In this document: positions 53,011 through 62,994 of the stretch, in pieces
Layout: every line of letters starts with the position of its first letter
How positions within the stretch are numbered: position 1 is the stretch's first letter
NCBI GenBank assembly: GCA_963377175.1
Contig: CAUJNA010001580.1
Span: 828,501 to 892,500 of the forward strand
DNA length: 64,000 bases
From: Effrenium voratum
Taxonomy: Eukaryota; Sar; Dinophyceae; Suessiales; Symbiodiniaceae
Direction of reading: 5' to 3'
Notes under the pieces: generated by a model
Told to the model about the DNA's origin: nothing
The model's database searches: none
What the model saw: the letters and a program-made list of their open reading frames with translations, nothing else
Position numbers and translations under genes: made by a program

Positions 53011-53561
53011 AACAAGAGCCCAGGTTGCCCAATCCGCAAAGCCCAGCCTCGGATCCTCGCCTAAGCACGCGCAAGGGGCAGATCCAAACCGAAAAGCACT
53101 TAGTTGATGAACTGAACCTACCTGGGGTCAATCAAGCTCCGGGTGATTTCTAGGAAATGTCGATTATTAACATATTATTGACATAGCATCTGGAGTTCAA
53201 ATGCGCCACGGACATGATTTATGTCCCCAAGAGGTCTACAAAAACATACAATCACCGGTGCCTTCTGAGATTCGATCCAGTCGTTCAACGGTGCATTGTG
53301 AAGGAAACATATTCCCAAGCATGTCCAAGCTGGAAAGGAAATGCAAAACGTGGGTGGGCGAGATCAGGGCAGAAAGTACGTGTTGGTCCGCCCTGAATCG
53401 GACACTTGGATAGAATCAGTCAAAAGGGGGATGTGAGAATGAAAAGAAAAACTAAACTAGGGCTTGGTAATAATCTTGAAAAACTACTGCTTGCGCTCAT
53501 CGATAAGGTTCATGATAACTCACGGTAAATGACACACGACACTAACTAGATGACAAAAAAA

Positions 53562-53589
53562 GACACACACACACACACACACACACACG
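53562..53589. repeat. AC microsatellite
   Basis: About 13 AC units. Confidence 0.9.
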
Positions 53590-53768
53590 CAGAGGCCACT
53601 TGCCAAAAGGATTCATCAAAGAGCATTGACAGAAGAGTAGCTTTTGTCAACAAGCGTTATGCATATCCTCTGGCAACAAGCAAACTCATACGTCTTGTGA
53701 ATGAGAAGCTTATAGGAGTCCATGGGCTTCATTCTGATGCTTGTCCTCGTCCTTGCCTCGACATGTAA
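53590..53768 (+). CDS. open frame after AC run
   Basis: Directly after the AC run and CGCAG, the frame reads DRRVAFVNKRYAYPLATSKL and IRLVNEKLIGVHGLHSDACP to a TAA. Natural composition, weak codon bias. It is on the opposite strand to its neighbours. Confidence 0.35.
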
Positions 53769-53897
53769 AATCTGAATTGGAGTTGAGCGCTTGAGTTCCT
53801 GTTCTCAACATGGAGAGTGGAGAATTGGATTTGTTCCACTACAAAACGGATCTTCGGATTCCGGGAACCGTGCCTAGACAAGACTCGCAAAGCTCAC

Positions 53898-53954
53898 CTG
53901 GGCCCGGGCTTCTCCACCTTCTCCGACTTCTCCGACTTTTCCGCGACAGCCGAC
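53898..53954 (-). CDS. 57-bp exon, Lys/Glu/Ser repeat
   Basis: The acceptor is CTGCCCCACTCTGCCAG and the donor GTGAGC. One base, 18 codons (SAVAEKSEKSEKVEKPGP) and two bases. Almost every third base is G or C. The SEK repeat suggests a charged linker. Confidence 0.6.
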
Positions 53955-55117
53955 CTGGCAGAGTGGGGCAGACCAAGATTTGAGCGTGGCCAGTAACTCC
54001 ATTTCCCATGTACCAAGGGAACCGTCCTTCTAAAACTGAAAGGAAAATGCCGGGTGGCCAGCCTTTCGTGGCTTCTGTGGGATCCACAGTTGGATTGAGG
54101 AGGAAGTTTCTTGCCAGTTGAAACTTGCTTGTAACATAATGGGCTGGTTCCATCCCCGTTTTGAGGAGGGTTGCAACACTGGGGTGTCTTCATGTTTTTT
54201 CCGAACCGGCTGAGAAGACAACACTCCTCCGGCAGCAGGGATGCTGAGAAAAGGGTTTTTGGTCCAACCATGTACATCAAACTTCGTTGTGAATTCAAGG
54301 CCACCCACCGCTTTGGAGGCCGTCCCCTATCAAATTTCATCTTGGTGGGTGTTCCCCCCCCAACATGTGCTGGCTCGGATCGTGGAGTGGAAAAAAAGGG
54401 TCGGGCAGATTGTCGGAAGCACCGGGTCTAACATTCTAAGACCCACCTCCAAAATGTCAAAAGGCCCCCGGCCTTGTGGCTTAGGAGAGAGGAGTTGGAA
54501 TGTTGAATTGTCGACTGACCTTAAATCGGTTGCACACTAAAATAAATCAAAGGGGTTCCCCCAAAAGAAAAGAGACACCCAATGTTTGTTGGAGGGGTAA
54601 GCAGCCGCAGCCAACAAATTGGAGTTTATCAAATCACATCTCCACACATCTGGCAACATGTTTCATGAGATCCAAACTGCGGGATTTCGAAACGGAAGAC
54701 TCAAACCAAAATCTCAGGACTAAGAAACTATGATTTCAGGAATTGGAGATCTAATTCCGGCTCGCAGATTGCTTTTAGCACAAAATTATCGAATGAATGA
54801 TGTTCAAGACGCTTCTGCTGGAAGGGAGCGGCTCAAACCGGGAACCTCCTTTCGGAAACCGGAAAACAGGGGGCATCGCATTTCCCATCCAAACCTTGCC
54901 ACCCATTTCAGGCAGCCATGAGACACTGCAAGGGGTAAACGCAAACACAGAGGTGTTTTTTCATGCCAAAACGGAGATACCAGGGGAAACATGCCCTTGT
55001 GAAAAGGGCCCGAGACTTGAAGCTCAACATCCCTTTATCATGCACATGACCCTCTTGAATCATGCCCTCATGGGCCGGCATGTGCAATGCACCTCGATTT
55101 TCTCGACGAAGATGATT

Positions 55118-55223
55118 TACCCTCCCACCAAATAACATGGAACCTGACAGGGGGGCTCCTGGAAGGCGAGTTTCCTCTTAACGGGACCCCCTGTCAGGTT
55201 CCATGGCAATTGGTGGGAGGGTA
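55118..55223. repeat. 106-bp perfect-ended inverted repeat
   Basis: Arms TACCCTCCCACCAAATAACA and CCTGACAGGGGG at the left (55118-55155) pair with CCCCCTGTCAGG and TGGTGGGAGGGTA at the right (55184-55223), with few mismatches. This could be a short non-autonomous inverted-repeat element or a hairpin. GGAACCGGACAGGGGGG at 10426 resembles one arm. Confidence 0.85.
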
Positions 55224-55637
55224 CCAAGCAGCTCGTCGCTTGAACGGGTCACAACTTATCCAATCCCGTCCTTCCATGGTGCGGTGGAACACTTGCCCGA
55301 ACCTCTGGCTTTCATCTTCCAGGGTGTCAACTAAGCTTAGTGCTATGTGATTAAGGGGGTCTGGAAAAAAGCTACAAAATTATACATCACCTTTTGGCTT
55401 CCTTTAGGGGAAATGAAGGGCTCGGGGGACCATTAAATGGGTTTGACTGTCTCCAAACTGGCAAAAGAAATGTTTACTCTACAAACTAACGGAAGCAACC
55501 CGTCCATGTCAAAAAAAGGAGTTCCTCTGCGTACAAATGGGTGGTTTTTTGGGGGGGGATTCCGCAGAAAGAATCTTTGCTTTGCTTGCGTTGTGGAACT
55601 GCCACAAGCGCATCTCGTGCGCATCGGTTGATTGACA

Positions 55638-55925
55638 TCATTTCCGCTCTTCCATGAGCCCTGCGTCTGGAGCTTCGAAGACCGTCCCGGGGAAATGATG
55701 TTCTTTCCGGTATAACGATGCCGCGAGTCCCGCTTGCGCCGCCATCACCCGGCGAGACGCGTCCGCCAAGTCCAAGTATGATTCACCGCATCGCGGAAGG
55801 CAAGTGTGCTGACGGCCGCGCTGCCGTGCACGCCCGTGTCTGGCCATTGTACCTGCATTGTTGTTGGACGCGTTCTGTGTGAGGCAAGGAAACTGCAGGA
55901 GCAATAACTTGTAACTGGAAAGCAT
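55638..55925 (-). CDS. exon candidate, Ala/Arg-rich
   Basis: After TATTGCTCCTGCAG (55894-55893) the minus frame reads through TCLPRCGESYLDLADASRRV and MAAQAGLAASLYRKEHHFPG, ending TGA at 55638. The middle has very strong bias. It lies downstream of, and on the same strand as, the zinc-finger-like exon at 56 kb. Confidence 0.5.
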   Translation of the reverse strand: MLSSYKLLLLQFPCLTQNASNNNAGTMARHGRARQRGRQHTCLPRCGESYLDLADASRRVMAAQAGLAASLYRKEHHFPGTVFEAPDAGLMEERK

Positions 55926-56029
55926 CTACGCAGACAAGCTGGACCAATACCCGCTACTATTGAAATAACAGCACAATCCTTGATCTAATCTAGCAAAGGT
56001 TTCAGTCAATTGATGTATGGCCAGCAAAC

Positions 56030-56133
56030 TCTTCTACACTCGCAAACAGCTTGCGGCTGCACTTGTCGCACCGAAGGAGAGCAAGTTGAGTGTCGTAACC
56101 AAAAGGACGGCACTTCCGTTGGAACAGTCCAGA
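56030..56133 (-). CDS. exon with C2H2-like zinc-finger half
   Basis: After TGCGCCATTTTCAG, phase 0, the frame reads SGLFQRKCRPFGYDTQLALL then RCDKCSRKLFASVEEFAGH. Cys-x2-Cys-x4-Phe-x5-Phe-x2-His matches the first half of a C2H2 finger and the exon at 6.4 kb. It also loosely resembles the CxxC-x3-LF-x-S zinc site of MsrB. The 3' end is uncertain (TGA in frame soon after). Confidence 0.5.
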
Positions 56134-56374
56134 CTGAAAATGGCGCAAGGGCATTGGAGTAAGACTACCTTTCAGAGACCTGTTAGATTGATCTACAGTT
56201 CTCCGAAGGCCTCCTTGCAACCATTGAGTGGTACGTCTCCACCTTCGCATCAAGCTGAACAAGCCCCACTAGACCACCATGCCAACTAGGGTCTAGACAC
56301 ACTTAAACATCCATCCATATCTTTTGAGCATTCAGACCTTTTTGGCTATGTCTCAACTTCTCCAACGGAGGAAC

Positions 56375-56410
56375 CGCAAACCCCGCCAACCGTTCCGCTC
56401 TTCCAGTAAT
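56375..56410 (-). CDS. 36-bp exon candidate
   Basis: After GGTTTACTCTACAG, 12 codons (ITGRAERLAGFA) end at GTTCCT. Phase 0 on both sides, agreeing with the exons at 56867 and 56030. Very short, so support comes mainly from phase and splice signals. Confidence 0.4.
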
Positions 56411-56777
56411 CTGTAGAGTAAACCTTAAAGAGCTTGGTCTCAAAGCTGGAGGCTGCCTGAGAAAGTCGTTCGACCCCGAGCGTTTGGAGATTTCTTGTTT
56501 GTGTTGCGGTTCAAGGAAACCGTTTGCTCCTTGAACTACAAATGGAACCGACCCCTTTAAAGGGAGTTCAACTATGTCCTTCACTGGGTACGCTGGTACG
56601 CGCCCGAATGCCGGATCTCAAATGGTTGGTGTCCCGTGGGTTCGGAAGGTGTGCGACAAAGGTTGCTTTCACCGTATTTGCTTCACCAACAAAAGGGAAT
56701 TCGCAAAACGGCATGAAATCTACCCAAAGGGGGGGAGCAATTTCCAAGAAAAGGGGACCCCCCCCAAAAAAAAGGTT

Positions 56778-56866
56778 GCTACTTTTTGTGCAACCCCTCT
56801 TTGGGTTGGTTTAAAGGGACAACTAAAAGAACACCACCAGTTTAGGGGATTCAAACCCCCAAAAAC
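56778..56866 (-). repeat. repeat A starting exactly at a splice donor
   Basis: Plus-strand words TGGGTTGGTTTAAAGGGACA, ACACCACCAGTTTAGGGGAT and CAAACCCCCAAAAAC. On the minus strand the copy begins GTTTTTGGGGG, which is the donor of the exon at 56867-56993. Confidence 0.75.
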
Positions 56867-56993
56867 GTTGGACGAAAGGAGCGAGCACACTAGGTCGCCG
56901 AGCACCGCCGCCAGCAGGCTCGAGCGCTTGTTGGCACGGTCCGCCACGGTCTGCAGGGAATTGACGTCGAGTGCGGGTTGGATTCTGTTGGAC
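56867..56993 (-). CDS. 127-bp exon, strong codon bias
   Basis: After GGGTTCCCATAG: one base plus 42 codons, including ALDVNSLQTVADRANKRSSL and LAAVLGDLVCSLLSSN, then GTTTTT. Nearly all third positions are G/C. The one-base entry completes the codon left by the exon at 57159. Probably alpha-helical; family not recognised. Confidence 0.65.
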
Positions 56994-57039
56994 CTATGGG
57001 AACCCAGAAAATGGCTATAGTCCCTAGTCTATATATCCA

Positions 57040-57145
57040 CCCCTCTGGGTTTCCCTGGGTGATTTTCCTCTAGGTTTCCATTTAAAACCACCAAACAGGG
57101 GCCCTCAGGGGTTACAAAAAAAAAGACACCCACCCCCATATCTTG
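57040..57145 (+). repeat. repeat A filling an intron
   Basis: CCCTGGGTGATTTTCCTCTA, GGTTTCCATTTAAAACCACC, AAACAGGGGCCCTCAGGGGT and GACACCCACCCCC. It occupies most of the 165-bp minus-strand intron 56994-57158. Confidence 0.75.
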
Positions 57146-57158
57146 GTTGAAATACAAC

Positions 57159-57278
57159 CCCCCCGAAATGGAAACCAGTGCTTGTGGCACCGCAATGACA
57201 TACGGTTGCCGGATTTCATGCGCAGAAATCAGAGACGCGGGTCTCATCTTTTCGCGGCTTTCAAAGGCGAGGACCTCC
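57159..57278 (-). CDS. 120-bp exon, phase-matched to the next
   Basis: After CATGGTTTGCGCAG: one base, 39 codons including REKMRPASLISAHEIRQPYV and IAVPQALVSIS, and two bases before GTTGTA. The exon at 56867 supplies the missing base. Codon bias is good. Function unknown. Confidence 0.6.
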
Positions 57279-57651
57279 CTGCGCAAACCATGCCTATGAT
57301 TGTTGAGAGTTGGAGCCATCTCACCAAGTGGTTGCTGAAGACTTGTGAGAATCCTCGAATTCATCTCCAGAGACAAAACATGTCATCCTTCTGTCAAACC
57401 CCGAGGAATGATTTGTTTCACCATGCACGCCGCTATCTGTCGAGGTCTGAAGAAGACTGGCGTACGACTTCTGCCCCTCTCTGACATGTGTCTCTCCATG
57501 AAAGCAATCAATTGTTTTCCCAAGAGCACAAGGGAACATTTGGATGGTCCCGTGGATTCTGTGGGAATTTGGGTGGGTCATGTCCTCCCCAAACCAACAG
57601 TAGACAAACCAACTTTTGTCAGTTGCTCATGCTTTGATCTCAAAGACGCAC

Positions 57652-57687
57652 AAAGGTCTTCTCAAAAATGCGTTTCAGATCCACAAC
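57652..57687 (-). CDS. 36-bp exon candidate
   Basis: After TTTGTCCTCCGCAG, 12 codons (VVDLKRIFEKTF) precede GTGCGT. Phase 0 at both ends. Good acceptor; too short for firm support. Confidence 0.42.
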
Positions 57688-58061
57688 CTGCGGAGGACAA
57701 ATGTACGTATACATGTGGAGACAAACAAAGCTGCGATGTCAAAGGGTGGTCAGTAAGAACCCGTCAAGTCCCCTACCCTCCAACAAACCAATCCCTCGAG
57801 CTCAGCTCCTCATCCACCTGGATCCCCAAACGACCCTTTTAAAGTAGGATACTGATTGCCCCTATATATATATATATGTATACACATGGCTGATTGTTCA
57901 CGTTGAAAGGAAAAAAGCTGGAGGGTGGCAAGTGCCAAACGCAAAGAGCCCCACGCCTTTGCGCGACTCACCGGCCGTGAGTCCTGGAGCAAAGGCACAG
58001 CTGGTACGCGTCCATGCCCATTTCGGACGGCTGGGGCTTCGGTGCCAGTGTTCACATTGCT

Positions 58062-58184
58062 GGGCTATCCGTTGTCTGATCCCCTGCTAAAAGTGAAGAA
58101 CTTGTGGGTTAAATGGGAACCACCATATAAAAGCAACCAAAAAGCTAAACACCGAAGGAATTGGATGGCTGGGAACCACCAAGA
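58062..58184 (+). repeat. dispersed repeat B
   Basis: GGGCTATCCGTTGTCTGATC, CCCTGCTAAAAGTGAAGAAC, TTGTGGGTTAAATGGGAACC and GCTGGGAACCACCAAG. Confidence 0.85.
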
Positions 58185-58499
58185 TTGGGGATTCCTATGT
58201 GGGTGCATACATTCAGCCATTGCAGAGAATGGGAGCGCTTCTGCAAAGGGGACACACCCATTGGCATTTCCTTAAAAGCCAAGTCCCAACCACTTTGACA
58301 CCTGTGCGGTTCGAACATCCGAAGGACCATATGTTTATGAAATTCATTTAGGGACCCCGTGGTGGACATCTTTTAGGTCCACCAATAACTTTTGAGGTGG
58401 TTCCCAATTCAAACCCATAGCCACAAGGAGAGGAATCCCTCAAATGAATTCTGAAAAGGGGGTGAAATCCCCCCCACGGTCCAAATGAATCCAAAGCGT

Positions 58500-58590
58500 C
58501 CTCTGAGTGCTGTCGTGCTTTTTGGTGGGAACCCTTGGTTTCAGGGGAACCAAAGGGAAACCGCAATTCTGGAGCCCGACCAGTGATGTT
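58500..58590 (-). repeat. dispersed repeat A (reverse)
   Basis: CTTTTTGGTGGGAACCCTTG, GTTTCAGGGGAACCAAAGGG and AAACCGCAATTCTGGAGCC. Confidence 0.65.
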
Positions 58591-58927
58591 TGATTTGCCC
58601 AAAAAGGACACTTGTAGAGAACCCTGCACGCGGATCTGGCAGATTATTACGTCGAGCCCGGCGAGCGATGGGCGCTCAAACAAAAAGCCATACCTTCATA
58701 TTGAAAATGCAGACTGAAACAGAACTTCTCAAGCATTGAAGCAAAGAATAAATGGATTGCAAGCTGGATCCCGTGAAACGCTTGCCATGTTGGTTCCCGA
58801 GAAGGGTCCAGCAATTCAGCAAATACCACCCAGGCGCCTGAGTTTCGATGCATTTGGGCTTGGCCCCAACTAACTTTTCTCCCGTCATGGGCATTCCCCT
58901 TCGCAAAACCCTCCTCCCAAGAAGTGG

Positions 58928-59044
58928 GTATGTGTCAAAATACGGGAACCTCCAAACATGATATTTTCTTTTGGTTTCCCTTTAAGCAGACCTGAAAAGA
59001 GTACCCTCAAAACAACGCACACACGCACACACACACACACACCC
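58928..59044 (+). repeat. dispersed repeat A, both ends visible
   Basis: GTATGTGTCAAAATACGGGA, ACCTCCAAACATGATATTTT, TTGGTTTCCCTTTAAGCAGA, AAAGAGTACCCTCAAAACAA and a CA run. The GTGTC start and CA end form short inverted ends. Confidence 0.85.
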
Positions 59045-59449
59045 AGCAGCTTCTGCCAAAAAGCCTGGAACTTCCGGGAACTTCCCCAGAAGCACGGAAC
59101 CCAAGCACCGGGCCCACAAACCGCCCATGAGCTTGCTGTCTGAAGTGGCATCGTCCGAAACATGACGATTCACGAGTCTTGGACCCCCAAAGTAAAACAA
59201 ACGCTGGGAGGTCAGAAACGCTGAGACAGGCAGTTGTTCTCGCCGAATGTCTGATGAAACTAGTTGAATCGCCCCCCCCCCCACCCCCCCCCACCCCACT
59301 AAATGGCAAGGGTTTCCTGCGAGCTCCCCGGGTGTCCTTGTTCGCAAGTAGTAAATGAACATAGAACCACAGAGGTGTCCACCTAACCGAAACCCACACG
59401 TTTTGCCCCTCCCATCCCTGGACCCAAAGCTCCGGTCCCGCGGAAAAGG

Positions 59450-59790
59450 ATGCAAACCATAGGTGCTCTTTTGGGACAATGGATGGTAGATTATGAAACC
59501 AACCAGGAATCGCAATCGATTTACCAATACCACCAAGGACACCTGTCCAAAGCCTCGTTGGTCAGGTTCCAAAGGCCGTCCCAAGACCATTTCAAGGTGA
59601 TGGGGCCAGCCCCCAGGTCCTTCTCACACGGAAGCCCAGGGGCCGAAATCAGAGGGAACATGGAGCTGGCGCCCGAAAATGTGGCGAAACGCAACAATAG
59701 CCGGGAAGAAAAGGCGATGCGCAGTGCTTTGTACAAAAATCAAACCCGTCCGTGCTGTGCTTTTTCGTTCAAGCGAACCAAAAGGAAGCC
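59450..59790 (+). CDS. open frame before tandem repeat A
   Basis: The first part of a 211-codon frame; it reads ESQSIYQYHQGHLSKASLVR and NMELAPENVAKRNNSREEKA. Natural composition but modest bias. The rest of the frame is translated repeat A. Confidence 0.25.
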
Positions 59791-59799
59791 GATTTCAGC

Positions 59800-59965
59800 C
59801 ATTTGGGCGATTCATTTTTTAAGGGACTCCCAAAATGGCGGCTTTCCTTCGGCCATTTGGGTGATTCATTTTTTGGGGGACTCCCAAAATGATGATTTTC
59901 CTTTGGGTATTCCTTTAAACCCACCAAAAAAAAGTACCCTCAATGCAAGGCATACACATTCTAAG
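59800..59965 (+). repeat. repeat A with internal tandem duplication
   Basis: GCCATTTGGGCGATTCATTT then GCCATTTGGGTGATTCATTT, each followed by GGGACTCCCAAAATG, then CCTTTAAACCCACCAAAAAA and AGTACCCTCAA. The 5' half is doubled with a ~57-bp period. Confidence 0.8.
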
Positions 59966-60175
59966 AATTCCACGCCTTGGGCATCTCAAGACGGCGACTT
60001 CTCGCATCTCAAGAAGCCCCGTCCTCCCCGGACTTGGCGCGGTCCTGGGAATCGCTTCAGCGTTGGGTTGGCCCTAGGCTCCTGAGTTCCACATAAATTC
60101 GACCTTGTTGTCTTCAGAAATCAAACGTCACTTGGAACCCTAAACCAAACGGCAAAGGCCAAATTTGTGCAGTGG

Positions 60176-60260
60176 GTGTGTGTGTGTGTGTCAATTTGGA
60201 CCACCGGAACGGGTGGTTCTGGTCTCAACCAAAAAACTATCCCCAAAAGGGTACCCTCCA
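60176..60260 (+). repeat. repeat A leading into a CA array
   Basis: GTGTGTGTGTGTGTCAATTT, CGGAACGGGTGGTTCTGGTC and AACCAAAAAACTATCCCCAA, then AGGGTACCCTCCAAAACAGA and the CA array. Both ends are GT/CA runs. Confidence 0.8.
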
Positions 60261-60361
60261 AAACAGACACACACACACACACAAGCACACACACCCACAC
60301 ACGCACGCACGCACGCACGCACGCACGCACACACCACCACCCACCCACCCACGCCCGCACG

Positions 60362-60418
<57 letters not shown>

Positions 60419-60435
60419 GCACACACACCCACACA

Positions 60436-60467
<32 letters not shown>

Positions 60468-60576
60468 CCCGCACGCACGCACGCACGCGCACGCACGCAC
60501 GCACACGCGCACGCGCACGCGCACGCGCACGCGCACGCGCACGCGCACGCGCACGCGCACGCGCACGCACACGCAA

Positions 60577-60623
<47 letters not shown>

Positions 60624-60671
60624 TACACACACGCACACACGCGCACACACGCGCGCACACACACACACACA
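60261..60671. repeat. CA/GCAC/CGCA microsatellite array, ~410 bp
   Basis: Runs of CA, then ACGC and CGCA (GCGCAC) alternating; potential left-handed DNA. Cys/Val and His/Thr frames are artefacts. Confidence 0.95.
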
Positions 60672-62366
60672 CTTATCTCGAGGGGCTTCACTAGCCGAGA
60701 TGAAAAGGTTGGAAAAACCTGCAACTGCTGAAATTGCTTGACAGGTCACAATGCAGAACAGAAACCGGGAAGCAACAGCGAACAGGGCAGAAAAACAGTC
60801 AGGAAAAAGAAGGAAAGGCAGGTACACAAGGCTGATCAGGCCTTGCTTCCCACTCTCACCCACAGCTTCATTGCGTGTGGTAGGATGAGAGTGCCACACG
60901 CCCCTGCTGCATAAAGTTTTGCGTCCGTGCTCCAGGACGGTTCACACACACACAAAAAAAAGACAACTGCGGCATGGGCAGGCACGATGTAGCAACTGAT
61001 TCACACATGACCTGTGCCTCACAAAAGCTGCCTTGTCGGTCCAACTCATGTCAATGCAGGTGTCTCTCGAACGTGAATGTGAATTGAACTGATCTGAGTC
61101 AGCGCAGAGCGTGAATCAATGAACGGCAAAGTCGGTGTCTGACCGGCTTGTCACTCGCGCATGAAGCTGCCGGAGCCTGATACCTCATGAGAGCTGCCTT
61201 GTTCAAAACGCAGGCAGTGCAATGCGAATGAAGCTGCCGGAGCCTGATACCTCATGAGAGCTGCCTTGTTCAAAAGGCAGGCAGTGCAATGCGAAGGTGA
61301 ACTGAACGTGAACTTTTGAACGTCATCCCCTTGCAGGGGGCTCCCGCATATGGCGAGTCCAGCCCACAGCGCCATGTCGGACAGGCCGTGGGTAAACACA
61401 CTTATCTCGAGAGGCTTCACTAGCCGAGATGAAAAGGTTGGAAAAACCTGCAACTGCTGAAATTGCTTGACAGTCACAATGCAGAACAGAAACCGGGAAG
61501 CAACAGCGAACAGGACAGAAAAACAGTCAGGAAAAAGAAGGAAAGGCAGGTACACAAGGCTGATCAGGCCTTGCTTCCCACTCTCACCCACAGCTTCATT
61601 GCGTGTGGTAGGATGAGAGTGCCACACGCCCCTGCTGCATAAAGTTTTGCGTCCGTGCTCCAGGACGGTTCACACACACACAACAAAAAAGACAACTGCG
61701 GCATGGGCAGGCACGATGTAGCAACTGATTCACACATGACCTGTGCCTCACAAAAGCTGCCTTGTCGGTCCAGCTCATGTCAATGCGGGTGTCTCTCGAA
61801 CGTGAATGTGAATTGAACTGATCTGAGTCAGCGCAGAGCGTGAATCAATGAACGGCAAAGTCGGTGTCTGACCGGCTTGTCACTCGCGCATGAAGCTGCC
61901 GGAGCCTGATACCTCATGAGAGCTGCCTTGTTCAAAAAGCAGGCAGTGCAATGCGAATGAAGATGCCGGAGCCTGATACCTCATGAGAGCTGCCTTGCTC
62001 AAAAGGCAGGCACTGCAATGCGAAGGTGAACTGAACGTGAACTTTTGAACGTCATCCCCTTGCAGGGGGCTCCCGCATATGGCGAGTCCAGCCCACAGCG
62101 CCATGTCGGACAGGCCGTGGGTAAACACACTTATCTCGAGAGGCTTCACTAGCCGAGATGAACAGGCTGGAAAAACCTGCAACTGCTGAAATTGCTTGAC
62201 AATGCAGAACAGAAACCGGGAAGCAACAGCGAACAGGACAGAAAAACAGTCAGGAAAAAGAAGGAAAGGCAGGTACACAAGGCTGATCATTCATTGCGTG
62301 TGGTAGGATGAGAGTGCCACACGCCCCTGCTGCATAAAGTTTTGCGTCCGTGCTCCAGGACGGTTC
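60672..62366. repeat. 729-bp tandem duplication, 2.3 units
   Basis: Units start at 60672, 61401 and 62130 with CTTATCTCGAG. Units one and two are almost identical. Unit three has a ~40-bp deletion at about 62289 and stops at its CA run (62367). Inside each unit a 67-bp piece starting ATGAAGCTGCCGGAGCCTGA is itself doubled (61161 and 61228). The start can fold (GGCT/AGCC and ATCTC/GAGAT). Minus frames of 136-220 codons repeat with the unit; no protein is recognised. Confidence 0.93.
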
Positions 62367-62594
62367 ACACACACACACACACGCAAACACGCAAGCACGC
62401 AAACATGCAAGCACGCAAACACACAAACACGCAAACACGCAACCACGCAAACGCGCAAACACGCAAACAGGCAAACACTCAAACACGCAAACACGCAAAC
62501 ACGCAAACACACAAACACGCAAACACGCAAACACGCAAAAATCACAAACACACAAACACGCAAACACACAAACACAAAACACACACACACACAC
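62367..62594. repeat. ACGCAAAC microsatellite array
   Basis: CA then ACGCAAAC/ACACAAAC words, replacing the rest of tandem unit three. A repeat-A-like GTCAAAATCCC follows at 62598. Confidence 0.95.
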
Positions 62595-62994
62595 CTTGTC
62601 AAAATCCCAAGAGGACACGGACCAATTATGTATGGAGTCTTGTGGCAAGGGGACATTGAGCGAGTTCCCATGTCCCTCCCAAAATAGACCTTCACATCTG
62701 GACTTTGTGACCAAAACTCGCATGGGGCCGGCATCCTGAGGCTGTCCATCAATTCCAAGGGCCCATGGGGAGCAGTTTCCAGGGTGGTCCTTCGAAGCCT
62801 TCTTTCGAGTGTGGCATGTTAATAAGCAACCAACGGCACCTGTCAGGAGGGCTGAATATCTTGTTTTTGTCCAACAAGGTAGTGTTGAAAGGATCGCTCT
62901 GCCTGGAAAAGTGAGCCGGGGCTCACACAAAATGGTACGAAAGGGGCAACACATCATTTAAACATTATCAGAACTGTTGCCAGCCAAGTGCTCC

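Noticed and set aside
56030..56133. Methionine sulfoxide reductase B zinc site
   Set aside because: CxxC-x3-LF-x-S agrees, but the Gly-Trp-Pro-Ser-Phe stretch and the catalytic region are not seen; kept only as an alternative.
60121..60899. 175-220-codon frames on both strands
   Set aside because: CA/GCAC array read in several frames.
61151..61627. 158-codon minus frame repeated in each 729-bp unit
   Set aside because: It recurs only because the DNA is duplicated; part of it is the doubled 67-bp segment, and codon bias is unconvincing.
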